Shown in pieces: positions 41,234 through 52,069 of a stretch of 64,000 bases of DNA (position 1 is the first letter of the stretch; every line of letters begins with the position of its first letter). The notes under the pieces were generated by a model that saw nothing but the letters and a program-made list of their open reading frames with translations, did not search any database and was not told where the DNA came from. This stretch comes from CAWJMF01 sp963843945. GTDB taxonomy: Bacteria > Vulcanimicrobiota > Vulcanimicrobiia > Vulcanimicrobiales > Vulcanimicrobiaceae. The stretch covers positions 62,001 through 126,000 of the forward strand of contig CAWJMF010000005.1 in NCBI GenBank assembly GCA_963843945.1, read 5' to 3'. A program made the position numbers and the translations under genes.

Positions 41234-42265
41234 ATGCGGCTCGCAATCGACGCCGGGAACTTTTCGCGCGACCGGCGGGGAATGGGACGGCTCGCGCGAG
41301 AGGTCCTGCGGGCCGCACTGAACGACCCGGCCTTCGACGTAACGCTGATCGCGTCCAAGCGCTCGGACGGGCGCGACTTGCGCGCCGAGTTCGGCGAAGG
41401 CTTCCGCCTTGCCGGGCCGTTCGGCGCACGCCGCCGCGGCGCGTACGATGCCGTGTGGTTCCCCTGGAACGGCTTGCGCTTCGCCTGCGCCGCACCGTCG
41501 CTCGTCACCCTCCACGACGTCTTTGCGTTCAGCGAGCCGCATCCCGAACGCATCGCGCGGAGCCGCGAACAAGGACCGATCCTGCGGGCGGCGCGCGGCG
41601 CCACGCGGATCGCCACCGATTCGCACTGGAGCCGCGAACAGATCGTCGCGACGCTCGGCGTCGAGCCCGAGCGCATCGAGGTCGTGGCGCCGTCCCCGGG
41701 CAGCTTTTGGTCGCCCGGCACGGGCGACGTGCTCCCGCCGCAAATCGTCGCGCAGCGCTACGTCTTGCTCGTCGGCGCGCGCGAGAAGCGCAAGAACGCG
41801 CGCACCCTTATCGAAGCCTGCGCGAGAACGTTGCGCGACGACGAGTCGCTCGTTATCGTCGGCGAGCTGCGGCCCGAGGACCGCGCGCTGGCCGCGCGCT
41901 CGCGTCTTCGCGCCGGCGAAATTGCCGCGAGCGACCGCATGTTGCGGGCGCTCTATCGCAACGCCGGCATCGTCGCGGTGCCCTCGACGGCCGAAGGCTT
42001 CGGACTCGTGCCGCTCGAGGCGATGGCCTGCGGCGCACCGGTCGTCGCATCGAACGCGTCCGCGCTGCCCGAAACGACCGGCGGCGGCGCGCTCTTGCTG
42101 GAACCCGGCGATGTCGCCGGCTGGGCACGTGCGGTGCGCGCGCTGCTCGACGATCCCGCCGCCGCCTACGCGCTCAGCGCGCGCGGCGCGACCCGCATCG
42201 CCGCCCTCGACCGCGACGGATTCGCGCAAGGCACCCTCGCGCTCTTACGTCGCCTCGCCGCCTGA
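41234..42265 (+). CDS. Glycosyltransferase family 4
   Basis: 343 residues from ATG 41234. The opening R-L-A-I-D-A-G-N-F-S-R-D-R-R-G-M-G-R matches GT4 enzymes of the mannosyltransferase type. The C-terminal half has V-L-L-V-G-A-R-E-K-R-K-N-A-R-T-L and the donor site P-S-T-A-E-G-F-G-L-V-P-L-E-A-M-A-C-G. It converges on the next glycosyltransferase, overlapping it by 21 bases. Probably surface polysaccharide or glycolipid synthesis; acceptor unknown. Confidence 0.9.
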   Translation: MRLAIDAGNFSRDRRGMGRLAREVLRAALNDPAFDVTLIASKRSDGRDLRAEFGEGFRLAGPFGARRRGAYDAVWFPWNGLRFACAAPSLVTLHDVFAFSEPHPERIARSREQGPILRAARGATRIATDSHWSREQIVATLGVEPERIEVVAPSPGSFWSPGTGDVLPPQIVAQRYVLLVGAREKRKNARTLIEACARTLRDDESLVIVGELRPEDRALAARSRLRAGEIAASDRMLRALYRNAGIVAVPSTAEGFGLVPLEAMACGAPVVASNASALPETTGGGALLLEPGDVAGWARAVRALLDDPAAAYALSARGATRIAALDRDGFAQGTLALLRRLAA

Positions 42266-43336
42266 GCGGACGACCTCGTCGATCGCTTCGCGCAGCTTTC
42301 GCTTGAAGATCTCCGGCGAGAACTCTTCGGCGTGAGCGCGCAGGCGCGCCGGCTCGTAACGCGAGGCATCGAGGCCGGCGAGCGCGCCGGCAAGCGACGC
42401 ACCCGTGGGCTCCGCGAAGAACTCGCCGGTAACGCCGGGGACGACCGTTTCGAGCGCACCGCCGCGGCCGAAAGCGATGACGGGCCGGCCGGAAGCATTG
42501 GCCTCGAGCGGTACGAGTCCGTAGTCTTCCTCACCGGGAAAGAGCACGGCGCGCGCGCGTTGCATCAATCCGCTTACCTCAGCATCGGAAACCGCGCCGG
42601 CGAACTCGGTGCGCGTTCCGGCGGCGGCGCGTTCGAGCGAGCGGCGCGCCGGACCCTCGCCCGCGACGACGAGACGCTTGCCGGCGAGCGCGCAGGCTTC
42701 GATCGCGAGGTCGACGCGCTTGTACGGCAGCAGGCGCGAGACGACGAGGAAATAGTCGCCGCCGCCTTCGCCCACCGCGAAGCGGTCGAGATCGACCGGC
42801 GCGTGCACGACGCGCGCCGGCCGGCCGTAGTAGCGCTGCGCGCGCTCCGCCACATTGCGCGAGTTTGCGATGAACGCGCTCGGACGCTGCGCGGCGGCGA
42901 CGTCCCACTTGACGAGCGGCGCCACGAAAGGCTTGGCGGCGCGCGCCAATCCGAAGCCGCCGAGGTAGCGCTCGTACGCGAAAACGAAACGGCTGACCGT
43001 ATGCAGGTAGCAGACGTGCGTCGCTCCCGGTGCGGTCCGCACGCCCTTGGCCCACGAACTCGTCGAACTGACGACTAAATCGTAACTCGACAGGTCGAAG
43101 CGCTCGAAAACCGCGGGATAGAGCGGCGCGAAGTAGCGAAAGCCGCGCTTCGCGAAGGGCAGGCGCTGCAACGCCGAGACGCGCACGCGGCGCGGGTCGA
43201 TCAGGTCGCCGGTTGCGGCGGGATCGAACAACGCCGTGTACACCGGCGCCTCCGCATAGAGATCGGCAATGTGGCGGAACACGCGTTCCGCGCCGCCGCG
43301 CTGATTGAGGTAGTCGTGGACGAGGGCGGTCTTAAC
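42245..43336 (-). CDS. Glycosyltransferase family 4, WbaZ-like (start unresolved)
   Basis: The C-terminal GT-B half has F-L-V-V-S-R-L-L-P-Y-K-R-V-D-L and F-P-G-E-E-D-Y-G-L-V-P-L-E-A-N-A-S-G. Homology to the family N-terminus V-K-T-A-L-V-H-D-Y-L-N-Q-R-G-G-A-E-R-V-F runs to 43336, where the codon is GTT overlapping the upstream stop as GTTAA. The first canonical start is GTG 43282, which would remove the first beta strand. It likely transfers a hexose in exopolysaccharide assembly. Confidence 0.88.
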   Translation of the reverse strand, partial: VKTALVHDYLNQRGGAERVFRHIADLYAEAPVYTALFDPAATGDLIDPRRVRVSALQRLPFAKRGFRYFAPLYPAVFERFDLSSYDLVVSSTSSWAKGVRTAPGATHVCYLHTVSRFVFAYERYLGGFGLARAAKPFVAPLVKWDVAAAQRPSAFIANSRNVAERAQRYYGRPARVVHAPVDLDRFAVGEGGGDYFLVVSRLLPYKRVDLAIEACALAGKRLVVAGEGPARRSLERAAAGTRTEFAGAVSDAEVSGLMQRARAVLFPGEEDYGLVPLEANASGRPVIAFGRGGALETVVPGVTGEFFAEPTGASLAGALAGLDASRYEPARLRAHAEEFSPEIFKRKLREAIDEVVRSGGEAT

Positions 43337-44633
43337 CGTTCTGGCGCGGCAAGACCAGCGCGACGATATAGCGCTGCAAATATTGCTTCGCGACGCGCTG
43401 CACGTCGGCCGGCGTCGTTTGAGCGACGGCGGCGAGCGCGGCGTTGATCGCGTCGGGCCCCATACCGTGCGCCGCGAACGTCCCGAGCAAGTAGGCGCGA
43501 TCCGAGATCGTAACCGAGTCCATCACGAACTGACCGGACGCCTGGGTCTTGAAGCGCGTCAGGGCGGCAGCGGTCAGCGGGCGCGCGGCAAGCGACTTCG
43601 AGACGAGCAGCAGCTCGCGCAGCGCCAGCGAAGGATCCACGCGGGTTCCGTTGACGTACACGACCAGGCTCGCCGGCGCTGAATCGTAGAGATAGAAGGC
43701 GCCGACCGATCGTTCCGAGAGGCCGAGCGTCGTCGAACTCGAGCGCTCGAAAGCGTTCGAGAGGAGCGACTCGAGCACGACCATCGCGCCGAAATCGCGG
43801 CTACCGGGCGAGGGCGCGGCGAACCCGACGACGACGATCGGCGCTCCGACGTCGCGGCGCGCCACGATCCGCGGCGCGGTCGGCGGAATCGGACGCGCCT
43901 TCGGCGGCACCGCCGCGACGCTGCCTTCGGGCAACGCGCCGGCCAGCGCGGTCAGCGCTTCGCTCAGCGCCGGTCCGGTTTTGCCGACCGCACTGAAGGT
44001 CAGGCCGCTGCGCTTGTAGTTCTGTTGGTAGAAAGCGGTGAGGTCGCGGCTGGAAAGCGCGGCCAGCGACGTCGTCGTGCCCAGCGCCGGTAAACCCGCG
44101 TTGGTCGCGTAATAGGAACGGCGAAACATCTCGATGCCGACGGACAGCGCATTCGCTTGCAGCTCGCCGATCCGCGTGCCCAGCGAGCGCCGTGCGGCGG
44201 AGGCGACGGACGGCGAGAAGTCGGGCGCCGCGAACGCGCGCCCGAGCAGGTTCACCAGCGCGGGCAGCTTTTCCGAGCGGCCCTCGACGTAAAAGTGGAC
44301 GGTGCTGCCGTCGACCGTATATTGCACGCTGCCGCCCTGCGCGATGATTGCGTCGCGCAACGGCAAGCTCTCGCCCGCCCCTAGCGTGACCGGCGTGCGC
44401 GTGATGCACTCGGCGACGAGCGCCGCGACGCCGCTGGTCGTGTCGGATTCCTTGTCGAGTCCCGCGCTCAAGAAGATCTGCACGCCGCTGATCGCGGCGT
44501 ATTCGTCGCTCTCGCTGAAGAGCTTGACGTTGCCCACTTCGGACGAGACGGCTTGCGGGTAGCGCGGCGCCGGCAGCGGTGCCTCGGCCGAAAAGGCGAG
44601 GAGGCCAGCGGCGAGCAAAGCGAGATTCTTCAT
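43332..44633 (-). CDS. Secreted M16 peptidase-like protein without zinc ligands (second of pair)
   Basis: 433 residues with a signal peptide (about 1-18). The fold is M16-like throughout, including the TAFYQQNYKRSGLTFSAVG segment typical of the second half-domain. Where active M16 enzymes have H-x-x-E-H, this protein has T-S-G-V-A-A-L-V-A-E. It is therefore predicted inactive as a protease. The ATGA overlap with the next M16-like gene suggests the two products form a heterodimer, as other bacterial M16 pairs do. Confidence 0.8.
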   Translation of the reverse strand: MKNLALLAAGLLAFSAEAPLPAPRYPQAVSSEVGNVKLFSESDEYAAISGVQIFLSAGLDKESDTTSGVAALVAECITRTPVTLGAGESLPLRDAIIAQGGSVQYTVDGSTVHFYVEGRSEKLPALVNLLGRAFAAPDFSPSVASAARRSLGTRIGELQANALSVGIEMFRRSYYATNAGLPALGTTTSLAALSSRDLTAFYQQNYKRSGLTFSAVGKTGPALSEALTALAGALPEGSVAAVPPKARPIPPTAPRIVARRDVGAPIVVVGFAAPSPGSRDFGAMVVLESLLSNAFERSSSTTLGLSERSVGAFYLYDSAPASLVVYVNGTRVDPSLALRELLLVSKSLAARPLTAAALTRFKTQASGQFVMDSVTISDRAYLLGTFAAHGMGPDAINAALAAVAQTTPADVQRVAKQYLQRYIVALVLPRQNG

Positions 44634-45958
44634 TTCGGAGCCTCGGCTTCGAGCGTCACGCTGACGGGCGACTTACCCAGGTACTTCTCGGCCGTCGCCG
44701 CGACGAACTCGGGCGTCAACTGACTTGCCGCCTTGAAATAGGCACCGTCTTCATCGTTCGCGCCGGGCGCATACGCGGCGTTTCCTTCCACGGCGTACCA
44801 GCCGAAGTTGTCGGCCATCTCTGAAGGCGTCTGCAAGTCGCTGAGCAGGTGATATTCGAAGGCCGCCAGCGCTGCGGCGAACGTGCGCGCGTCGAGCGGC
44901 TTTCGTACGGCGTTGAAGCCGTCGTCGATTTTGTGCCGGATCTCGGGCACGTTCTTGCCGGAGAAGGCGACGAACATCACGCCCGGATCGCGCAAGGTGA
45001 TGAACTGGCCGTTGATCAGCGCGTCGGGATACGCTTCCTCGACGGAGCGCGTCACGAGGCCGGCGTCGGGCCGGAAGAGATAGTCGGCGATGAAGTCCAT
45101 CGCGGTCGCTTCACGTTCGGAGCTGATCGGCGGTCCGACCCAGCCGTAGCCGCCCGAGGGCTCGTCGAAGGTCTTGTTGACCGGCGCGGGCGAGGCGGCT
45201 AATTGCGGATTCGAAGGCAGTTCGGCCGCTGCCGCGTCGCCCGTTTCGGGACGGCCCGCCGAGGCCGCGGTTTGAATCGACGAATCGATCGCGCCGCTGA
45301 TCACGAGCACGGCGTTCTGCGCGCGAAAGGCGCGCGTCGCGAAGGTCCGCACGTCCGCAAGCGAGATCGTCGAGACCTCTTTGGGCGTCCCAACCGGCGG
45401 ATAGTGTTGAGGCCCGCTGCTGAATAGCGAACCGAAAATCGAGTCACGCACGATCGTCTCGGGATTGAAACTCTGCAGGAGCGCCTCTTGCGCGACGTCG
45501 CGCTGCGCGAAGCGGAAACCGTCGTCGGTCACGACGGGCGCAAAGAACGCCGTCGTGAGGCTCTTGGTGATCCGGCGCGCCTCCTGCGAAGGAACGACGG
45601 CGGCGATCGAAACCGAATCGCTGTACACGGTAATCGCGAGCCGTCCGCCCGCGTCGCTGACCTGTTTGCCCAGCGGATCGCCGACGAGCGGTTTCGAGGC
45701 GGCCACGACCTGCGCGGCGAGCCGCGCGAGCGACGAAACCGGCTTGGGACCGAACCCCGTCGAGGGCGCGCGATACCACAGCTCGATGGCGGCGACGGGC
45801 GCGCCGCTCGTCGGATGCACGATGTAGGTGCCGCCCTGCGGGAGGCGGCCGACGGCGACGCGCGAGCCCAGGTCGGGCAGGTCGCCCGTGGCGGCGCGGG
45901 CGCCCGCGGACAAAGCACAAACGGCCGCCAGAACGGCGGTTGCGGCCACCAGACGCAC
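44630..45958 (-). CDS. Secreted M16 peptidase-like protein without zinc ligands (first of pair)
   Basis: 442 residues with a signal peptide ending near A-R-A (about 22). M16 architecture is visible (V-A-A-I-E-L-W-Y-R-A-P-S near the start; V-S-T-I-S-L-A-D-V-R-T-F-A-T-R-A-F-R-A-Q-N-A-V-L-V-I-S-G in the middle). The helix that should carry H-x-x-E-H reads V-S-S-L-A-R-L-A-A-Q-V-V. In M16 pairs usually one partner keeps the metal site; here neither does. Role unknown, possibly a structural or binding complex in the periplasm. Confidence 0.8.
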   Translation of the reverse strand: MRLVAATAVLAAVCALSAGARAATGDLPDLGSRVAVGRLPQGGTYIVHPTSGAPVAAIELWYRAPSTGFGPKPVSSLARLAAQVVAASKPLVGDPLGKQVSDAGGRLAITVYSDSVSIAAVVPSQEARRITKSLTTAFFAPVVTDDGFRFAQRDVAQEALLQSFNPETIVRDSIFGSLFSSGPQHYPPVGTPKEVSTISLADVRTFATRAFRAQNAVLVISGAIDSSIQTAASAGRPETGDAAAAELPSNPQLAASPAPVNKTFDEPSGGYGWVGPPISSEREATAMDFIADYLFRPDAGLVTRSVEEAYPDALINGQFITLRDPGVMFVAFSGKNVPEIRHKIDDGFNAVRKPLDARTFAAALAAFEYHLLSDLQTPSEMADNFGWYAVEGNAAYAPGANDEDGAYFKAASQLTPEFVAATAEKYLGKSPVSVTLEAEAPK

Positions 45959-45960
45959 GT

Positions 45961-47888
<1,928 letters not shown>

Positions 47889-47893
47889 CGTGC

Positions 47894-48475
47894 CTATCCT
47901 ATCTGTCCGGTCCCTTGATCCTCGAAAGCCCGCGACCGGAGTTTCGCTAGATAAGGAAGGGATCTGAACTTTTCTTGGTAGTCCAACCCGTACCCTACGA
48001 TAAAGGTGTCGGGAGCGACGAGCCCTCGGTAGTCGATCCGCACGTCCGTCCGGCGCCGGTACGGCTTATCCAGCAGAACGCAGGAATGCAGCGAGGCCGG
48101 CTTGCGGCGTCCCAGCAAGTCGTGCAGGTACTCTAAGGTAAGGCCGTTGTCGACGATGTCCTCGACGATCACTACGTGTTTACCCTCGACACTTTCGCTC
48201 GTGTCCTTGAGGAGGCGGACCTCGCCGCTGGAACGGTGGGCGTTTCCGTAACTCGAAACGGCGAGGAAATCGATTTCCACGTCGAGGGCCGGCGGCAGCG
48301 CCCGGGCCAGGTCGGCGACCAAGAACAACGCACCCTTTAACACTCCGAGCAGTAAGACGGGTCGCGACTCGAAATCGTTTGCGATTTCCCGCGCCAATCG
48401 CGAAACGGTGGCGGCGATCTCTTCCGCGCTGAAAACGATCGCTTCGATCGCGCCGGGTGTGACCGGCTCGCTCAC
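47894..48475 (-). CDS. hpt: Hypoxanthine-guanine phosphoribosyltransferase
   Basis: 193 residues. The PRPP-binding motif reads VVIVEDIVDNGLTL (usually D-T-G; here D-N-G), with L-L-G-V-L-K-G-A-L-F-L and D-F-L-A-V-S-S-Y-G before it. It salvages hypoxanthine and guanine. The tilS-hpt-ftsH order is a classic cluster in many bacteria. It overlaps tilS by four bases. Confidence 0.94.
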   Translation of the reverse strand: MSEPVTPGAIEAIVFSAEEIAATVSRLAREIANDFESRPVLLLGVLKGALFLVADLARALPPALDVEIDFLAVSSYGNAHRSSGEVRLLKDTSESVEGKHVVIVEDIVDNGLTLEYLHDLLGRRKPASLHSCVLLDKPYRRRTDVRIDYRGLVAPDTFIVGYGLDYQEKFRSLPYLAKLRSRAFEDQGTGQIG

Positions 48476-49365
48476 CGCGACCCCTCCGGCCTGCCCCCCG
48501 GAGTGCGCCGAATCTCGATCTCGACTCCCGGGCGGACGAGGTGGCGGCCGGTTTGCCCCCGTTCGACGCCGCGCACCGCCGCTTCGAGCCGCTGGAACGA
48601 CAGGTCGCGCCCATCGCCGGTGGAGGCGACGATCGCTTCCCGCAGGCGGCGGCGGATGGCCGCTCGCTCGCTACCCGCCTGCTCGGCTTGGACGATGCCG
48701 GCGCAGCGCGCGACCGCCTCGTCCAGCCGCGGAAACGTCTCGCGCAGCTCGCTGAGGGCGGCCCGCAGCGCATTCCGCCGGTAGCCGGGCTCGGCGTTGC
48801 TCGGATCGAGCGCCACGGGCAGTCGCCGCTCGCTGCAGTAGGCACGGAGGGCCATGCCGGCAACGCCGAGGAGTGGGCGCTCCAGCTCGATGCCGGGCGC
48901 GAGCCGGCGGCGCGGCGGCATCCCGGCGAGCCCGGCCCGGCCCGTTCCGCGGAAAAGCGCGAGCAGCACCGTTTCGCTCTGGTCCTCGGCGTTATGGGCG
49001 GTGAAGACGCGCCGCGCTCCGGCCGCGCGGGCCATCTCGGCCAGCCGGGCGTAGCGGCCGGCGCGCAGCCGGGCCTCGCTCGCGGCACCCGCCTCGAGGG
49101 AGGCGGCGAGCACGCGGGCTTCGAGGATCGCGCCGGCGGCGAGCACGACGGCCTCGTCTTGCCAAGCGCTCGGGCGAGTTCCGTGATTGACGTGTCCGAG
49201 CACGAGGGTGGCGCCGGCCTTTTCGGCGGCTAGTTTCAAGAGCGCCGCTAGCGCGATGCTGTCCGGGCCGCCGGAGGTCGCGGCCAGGAGGACCTCGCCG
49301 GGGAGGGGTGCGACGCGCTCGGCGAGGGCCTGTTCGAGCGCCCGCTCCGGGTGCGCGCCCCTCAC
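48472..49365 (-). CDS. tilS: tRNA(Ile)-lysidine synthase TilS
   Basis: 297 residues. The PP-loop SGGPDS lies near residue 31, and the G-H-V-N-H-G-T-R and A-H-N-A-E-D-Q-S-E-T motifs follow. It converts C34 of tRNA-Ile(CAU) to lysidine. The protein is short, lacking the large C-terminal domains of the E. coli enzyme; such compact forms are common. Confidence 0.93.
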   Translation of the reverse strand: MRGAHPERALEQALAERVAPLPGEVLLAATSGGPDSIALAALLKLAAEKAGATLVLGHVNHGTRPSAWQDEAVVLAAGAILEARVLAASLEAGAASEARLRAGRYARLAEMARAAGARRVFTAHNAEDQSETVLLALFRGTGRAGLAGMPPRRRLAPGIELERPLLGVAGMALRAYCSERRLPVALDPSNAEPGYRRNALRAALSELRETFPRLDEAVARCAGIVQAEQAGSERAAIRRRLREAIVASTGDGRDLSFQRLEAAVRGVERGQTGRHLVRPGVEIEIRRTPGGRPEGSR

Positions 49366-49372
49366 CGGAACG

Positions 49373-49879
49373 TCACCGGCGCCCGACCTCCCGCGCCAGG
49401 TCGCGCTTGGCGTCGCGCTCGCGCTCCTCGCGCCGCTTGTCGTAGGTCTTCTTGCCGCGGGCCAACGCGACGTCCAGCTTCACCCGGCCGCGCTTGAAGT
49501 AAAGCCGCGTCGGCACGATCGTCAGACCCTTTTCGGCCGCACGGCCCGCCAGCCGGTCGATCTCTTTGCGATGCATCAGGAGCTTGCGCGGCCGCGTCGG
49601 GTCGTGGTTCGAGAAGCTACCTTCCTTGTAGGGCGGGATGTGCATGCCGAGCAGCCAGAGCTCGCCGTCGCGAACCCGCGCGAAGGCCTCGTTCAGGCTG
49701 ATCTGGCCCGTCCTCACGCTTTTGATCTCGGTTCCCGTCAGCACGATGCCGACCTCGAAGCGCTCGAGGAACTCGTATTCGAAACGCGCCCGGCGGTTGT
49801 CGACGCTGGGAGACGGGGCCGGCGGCTTGGCCGGCGCTTCGCCTTTGGCGGCGACGGCACGCGACTTAGGCGTCGCCAT
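49373..49879 (-). CDS. smpB: SsrA-binding protein SmpB
   Basis: 168 residues from ATG 49879. The core R-R-A-R-F-E-Y-E-F-L-E-R-F-E-V-G-I-V-L-T-G-T-E-I-K-S-V-R is diagnostic, with a basic C-terminal tail (GKKTYDKRREE). An N-terminal extension of about 35 residues is Ala/Pro/Lys-rich. It works with tmRNA in ribosome rescue; ssrA itself is not in the window. It overlaps the upstream thioesterase gene by 14 bases. Confidence 0.95.
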   Translation of the reverse strand: MATPKSRAVAAKGEAPAKPPAPSPSVDNRRARFEYEFLERFEVGIVLTGTEIKSVRTGQISLNEAFARVRDGELWLLGMHIPPYKEGSFSNHDPTRPRKLLMHRKEIDRLAGRAAEKGLTIVPTRLYFKRGRVKLDVALARGKKTYDKRREERERDAKRDLAREVGRR

Positions 49880-50336
49880 TGCCCGCGAGTTGTCCCAAAC
49901 GCTGACCCGGCGCCAGCTTGCCACGCGACACGAAGCTCCCTTCGCCGGCGGCGAACAGGGTCGCGCCGTCGTCGCTGACGACCGAAGCTTCGATCCCGAA
50001 GACGTTGCGCCGCTGCCACAGCACCTTGCCGCGCACGCGCAACGGCTGCCCGATCGGCACGGGATTGCGAAAGCGCATCTTCATCTCGGCCGTTACGCCG
50101 AGATAGCCGTGCGCGCCCGCCGCGTAGGCCATCGCTTCGTCCAGCAGGAGCGCGACGATGCCGCCGTGTGCCACGCCCTGCCAGCCCTGGTACTCCGGCT
50201 CGAGGACGATGCGGCTCTCGACCGATCGGTCGCTGTGCTCGTCGAAATGCAGGTGCAATCCGATTTTCGAGTGCGGCCCGCAGCCGAAACAGAAGCCGTC
50301 GTCGACCGGCGCGTCGAGTTTCGAGGGCTCGCTCAC
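49866..50336 (-). CDS. Hotdog-fold thioesterase, PaaI-like
   Basis: 156 residues. The hotdog signature G-V-A-H-G-G-I-V-A-L-L-L-D-E-A-M carries the catalytic aspartate/glutamate region, followed by M-K-M-R-F-R-N-P-V-P-I-G. The C-x-x-C near the N-terminus (FCFGC) is seen in a subgroup of this family. Substrate is probably an acyl-CoA or phenylacetyl-CoA-like thioester but cannot be assigned. ATGA-type overlap with the TPR gene. Confidence 0.85.
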   Translation of the reverse strand: MSEPSKLDAPVDDGFCFGCGPHSKIGLHLHFDEHSDRSVESRIVLEPEYQGWQGVAHGGIVALLLDEAMAYAAGAHGYLGVTAEMKMRFRNPVPIGQPLRVRGKVLWQRRNVFGIEASVVSDDGATLFAAGEGSFVSRGKLAPGQRLGQLAGNGDA

Positions 50337-51316
50337 CGCCCGGCGGGGTTCGGCGTCGGCGAGGGGTCGAAGTCCCCGGACTTGATCTTCGCCAGCAGCG
50401 TCTTCGCGTAGATCGTGTCGACGTCCGCGGCGATCGCTTGGTTCAAAACGCGCTGCGCGTCGGGCAGCTTGCGTTCGTCGATGTAGATGCGCGCCAGCAG
50501 CGTATAGCCGTGCTGTCCCGCTTCGCCGACGTGCCCGACGTCGAGGTTCAAACCGTTGGTGAGGTACTTGATCGCGGCGTCCGGCTGTTTGAGGTCGTAG
50601 AGCAGCGAGCCGATGTGAAACTGGATATCCGCATACGTCGGCACGAGGTTCGGGACGTCGATGACGTAATTGAGCCCGCGCTGCGGGTCGCGCAAGTCCG
50701 TTTGGTAGAGCTGCCCGAGGTACTCGCGCGCCAGCACGTTGTTCGGATCGGCGCGCAGCGCGAGCAAGAACTCGGTTTTCGCTCGATTCGCCGAGCGTTC
50801 GTTGAAGCGCAGAATCCCGAGCCCGACGTGGGCGCCGGCGCGATCCGGATCGATATTGACGGCTTGCGTCAGCTCGTCGCGAGCGTCCTGCGTCCGATCG
50901 CGACCCGTCAGCGACTGGAACATGTACGAGAACCCGAGCTTGACGTGATTCACGTAGTTCTTGGGCGCGCCGGAAGCGGCGTCTTCTTCGATATTCGTGA
51001 GGACGTCGAGGTCGCTTTGCTGGACGGCCGAAGCGTTGAGGAACGAAATCGCCATCGTGTTGTCGGGAATGACGCCGAGCGCGTTCTGGAAATCGGTCTC
51101 GGCGTCTTTGAACTCGCGGCGGTAGAAGTGTTGCAGCCCGGAACGCAAGAGTTCGACGAACTTCGCGTTCGAGTAGTCGTTGCGCTCAGGCGCCGCCGGC
51201 GAAGCGCCGGCGGGCGGCAGCGGGGCCGGCGTCGCTCCGCTCGCGGGCAGCGCGAGCAGGATCGATCCCGCCACCAAAATCGAGGCAAGCAGTCGCCCCA
51301 AGGTCGTGGTCATCAC
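50333..51316 (-). CDS. Secreted tetratricopeptide repeat protein
   Basis: 327 residues with a signal peptide (about 1-28) and a Pro/Ala-rich segment. TPR-like helical pairs run to the C-terminus, for example LLRSGLQHFYRREFKDAETD and A-G-A-H-V-G-L-G-I-L-R-F-N-E. No enzymatic motif is visible. Such proteins scaffold envelope complexes. It is co-transcribed with the thioesterase and smpB. Confidence 0.8.
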   Translation of the reverse strand: MMTTTLGRLLASILVAGSILLALPASGATPAPLPPAGASPAAPERNDYSNAKFVELLRSGLQHFYRREFKDAETDFQNALGVIPDNTMAISFLNASAVQQSDLDVLTNIEEDAASGAPKNYVNHVKLGFSYMFQSLTGRDRTQDARDELTQAVNIDPDRAGAHVGLGILRFNERSANRAKTEFLLALRADPNNVLAREYLGQLYQTDLRDPQRGLNYVIDVPNLVPTYADIQFHIGSLLYDLKQPDAAIKYLTNGLNLDVGHVGEAGQHGYTLLARIYIDERKLPDAQRVLNQAIAADVDTIYAKTLLAKIKSGDFDPSPTPNPAGR

Positions 51317-51343
51317 CGTTCCCTTATACGAGGTTGAGACTGT

Positions 51344-52069
51344 TTATCTTCCGGCGCTCAAGCGCTCCGCCAAAGCCGCCGGCAAATGCGCGGCCTCGAT
51401 CTTGGCCTGCACGCGCGCGATCGGGTAACGGATACGTTCCCAAACGATCGTGCGCGCCGCGTCGTCGAAAAAGGCAAAGGAGGCTTCCGGATTACGGTCG
51501 CGCGGCTGCCCGACACTGCCGACGTTGATGAGGTAGCGCGTGCCGGATTCCAATTCGAGCGTCCCGCCGCGCGGCCGGCGCCGTTGCACGATCTGCCCGT
51601 CGCCGGTCAACGCGTACGATTCGGCGACGTGCGAATGGCCGACGAACACCAGCGGTGCGTCCGTCGCTGCGAAGGCCTTGGCGGCCGCCTCGGTATCTAA
51701 GATGTACTCGAAGTAGTCGACCGGCGCCCCGTGCACGAGCAGATACTCGGGCATGCGCAACTCGTAGGCGAGGCCGTCGAGCCACTCGGCGTGCTCGGGG
51801 AGCAAGACGCGTTGCGTCCATTCGATCGCCTCGCGCGCCATCGGATTGAAGTACGTCAGGCCGTGGTCGTCGATCGCGGCGACGTCGTGGTTTCCTAACA
51901 CGCAGGCCGAAGCCCGGGCCCGAACGAGCGCGACGCACTCGTTCGGATTCGGCCCGTAACCGACCACGTCGCCCAGGCAAAGGACCTGGTCGTCCGGCTC
52001 GCAACGCTCGAAGACCGCACTTAGCGCTTCGAGATTCGAGTGAATGTCGGAGACGATGGCGTAGCGCAC
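51344..52069 (-). CDS. Metallophosphoesterase, YfcE/MJ0936-like
   Basis: 241 residues from GTG 52069, which overlaps the hisC stop (TAGTG). Calcineurin-type metal ligands are visible: A-I-V-S-D-I-H-S-N-L-E-A, L-C-L-G-D-V-V-G-Y-G-P, G-N-H-D, and V-F-V-G-H-S-H. The closest known types are phosphodiesterases of unknown physiological substrate; diadenosine polyphosphate hydrolases share the fold. Confidence 0.9.
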   Translation of the reverse strand: MRYAIVSDIHSNLEALSAVFERCEPDDQVLCLGDVVGYGPNPNECVALVRARASACVLGNHDVAAIDDHGLTYFNPMAREAIEWTQRVLLPEHAEWLDGLAYELRMPEYLLVHGAPVDYFEYILDTEAAAKAFAATDAPLVFVGHSHVAESYALTGDGQIVQRRRPRGGTLELESGTRYLINVGSVGQPRDRNPEASFAFFDDAARTIVWERIRYPIARVQAKIEAAHLPAALAERLSAGR

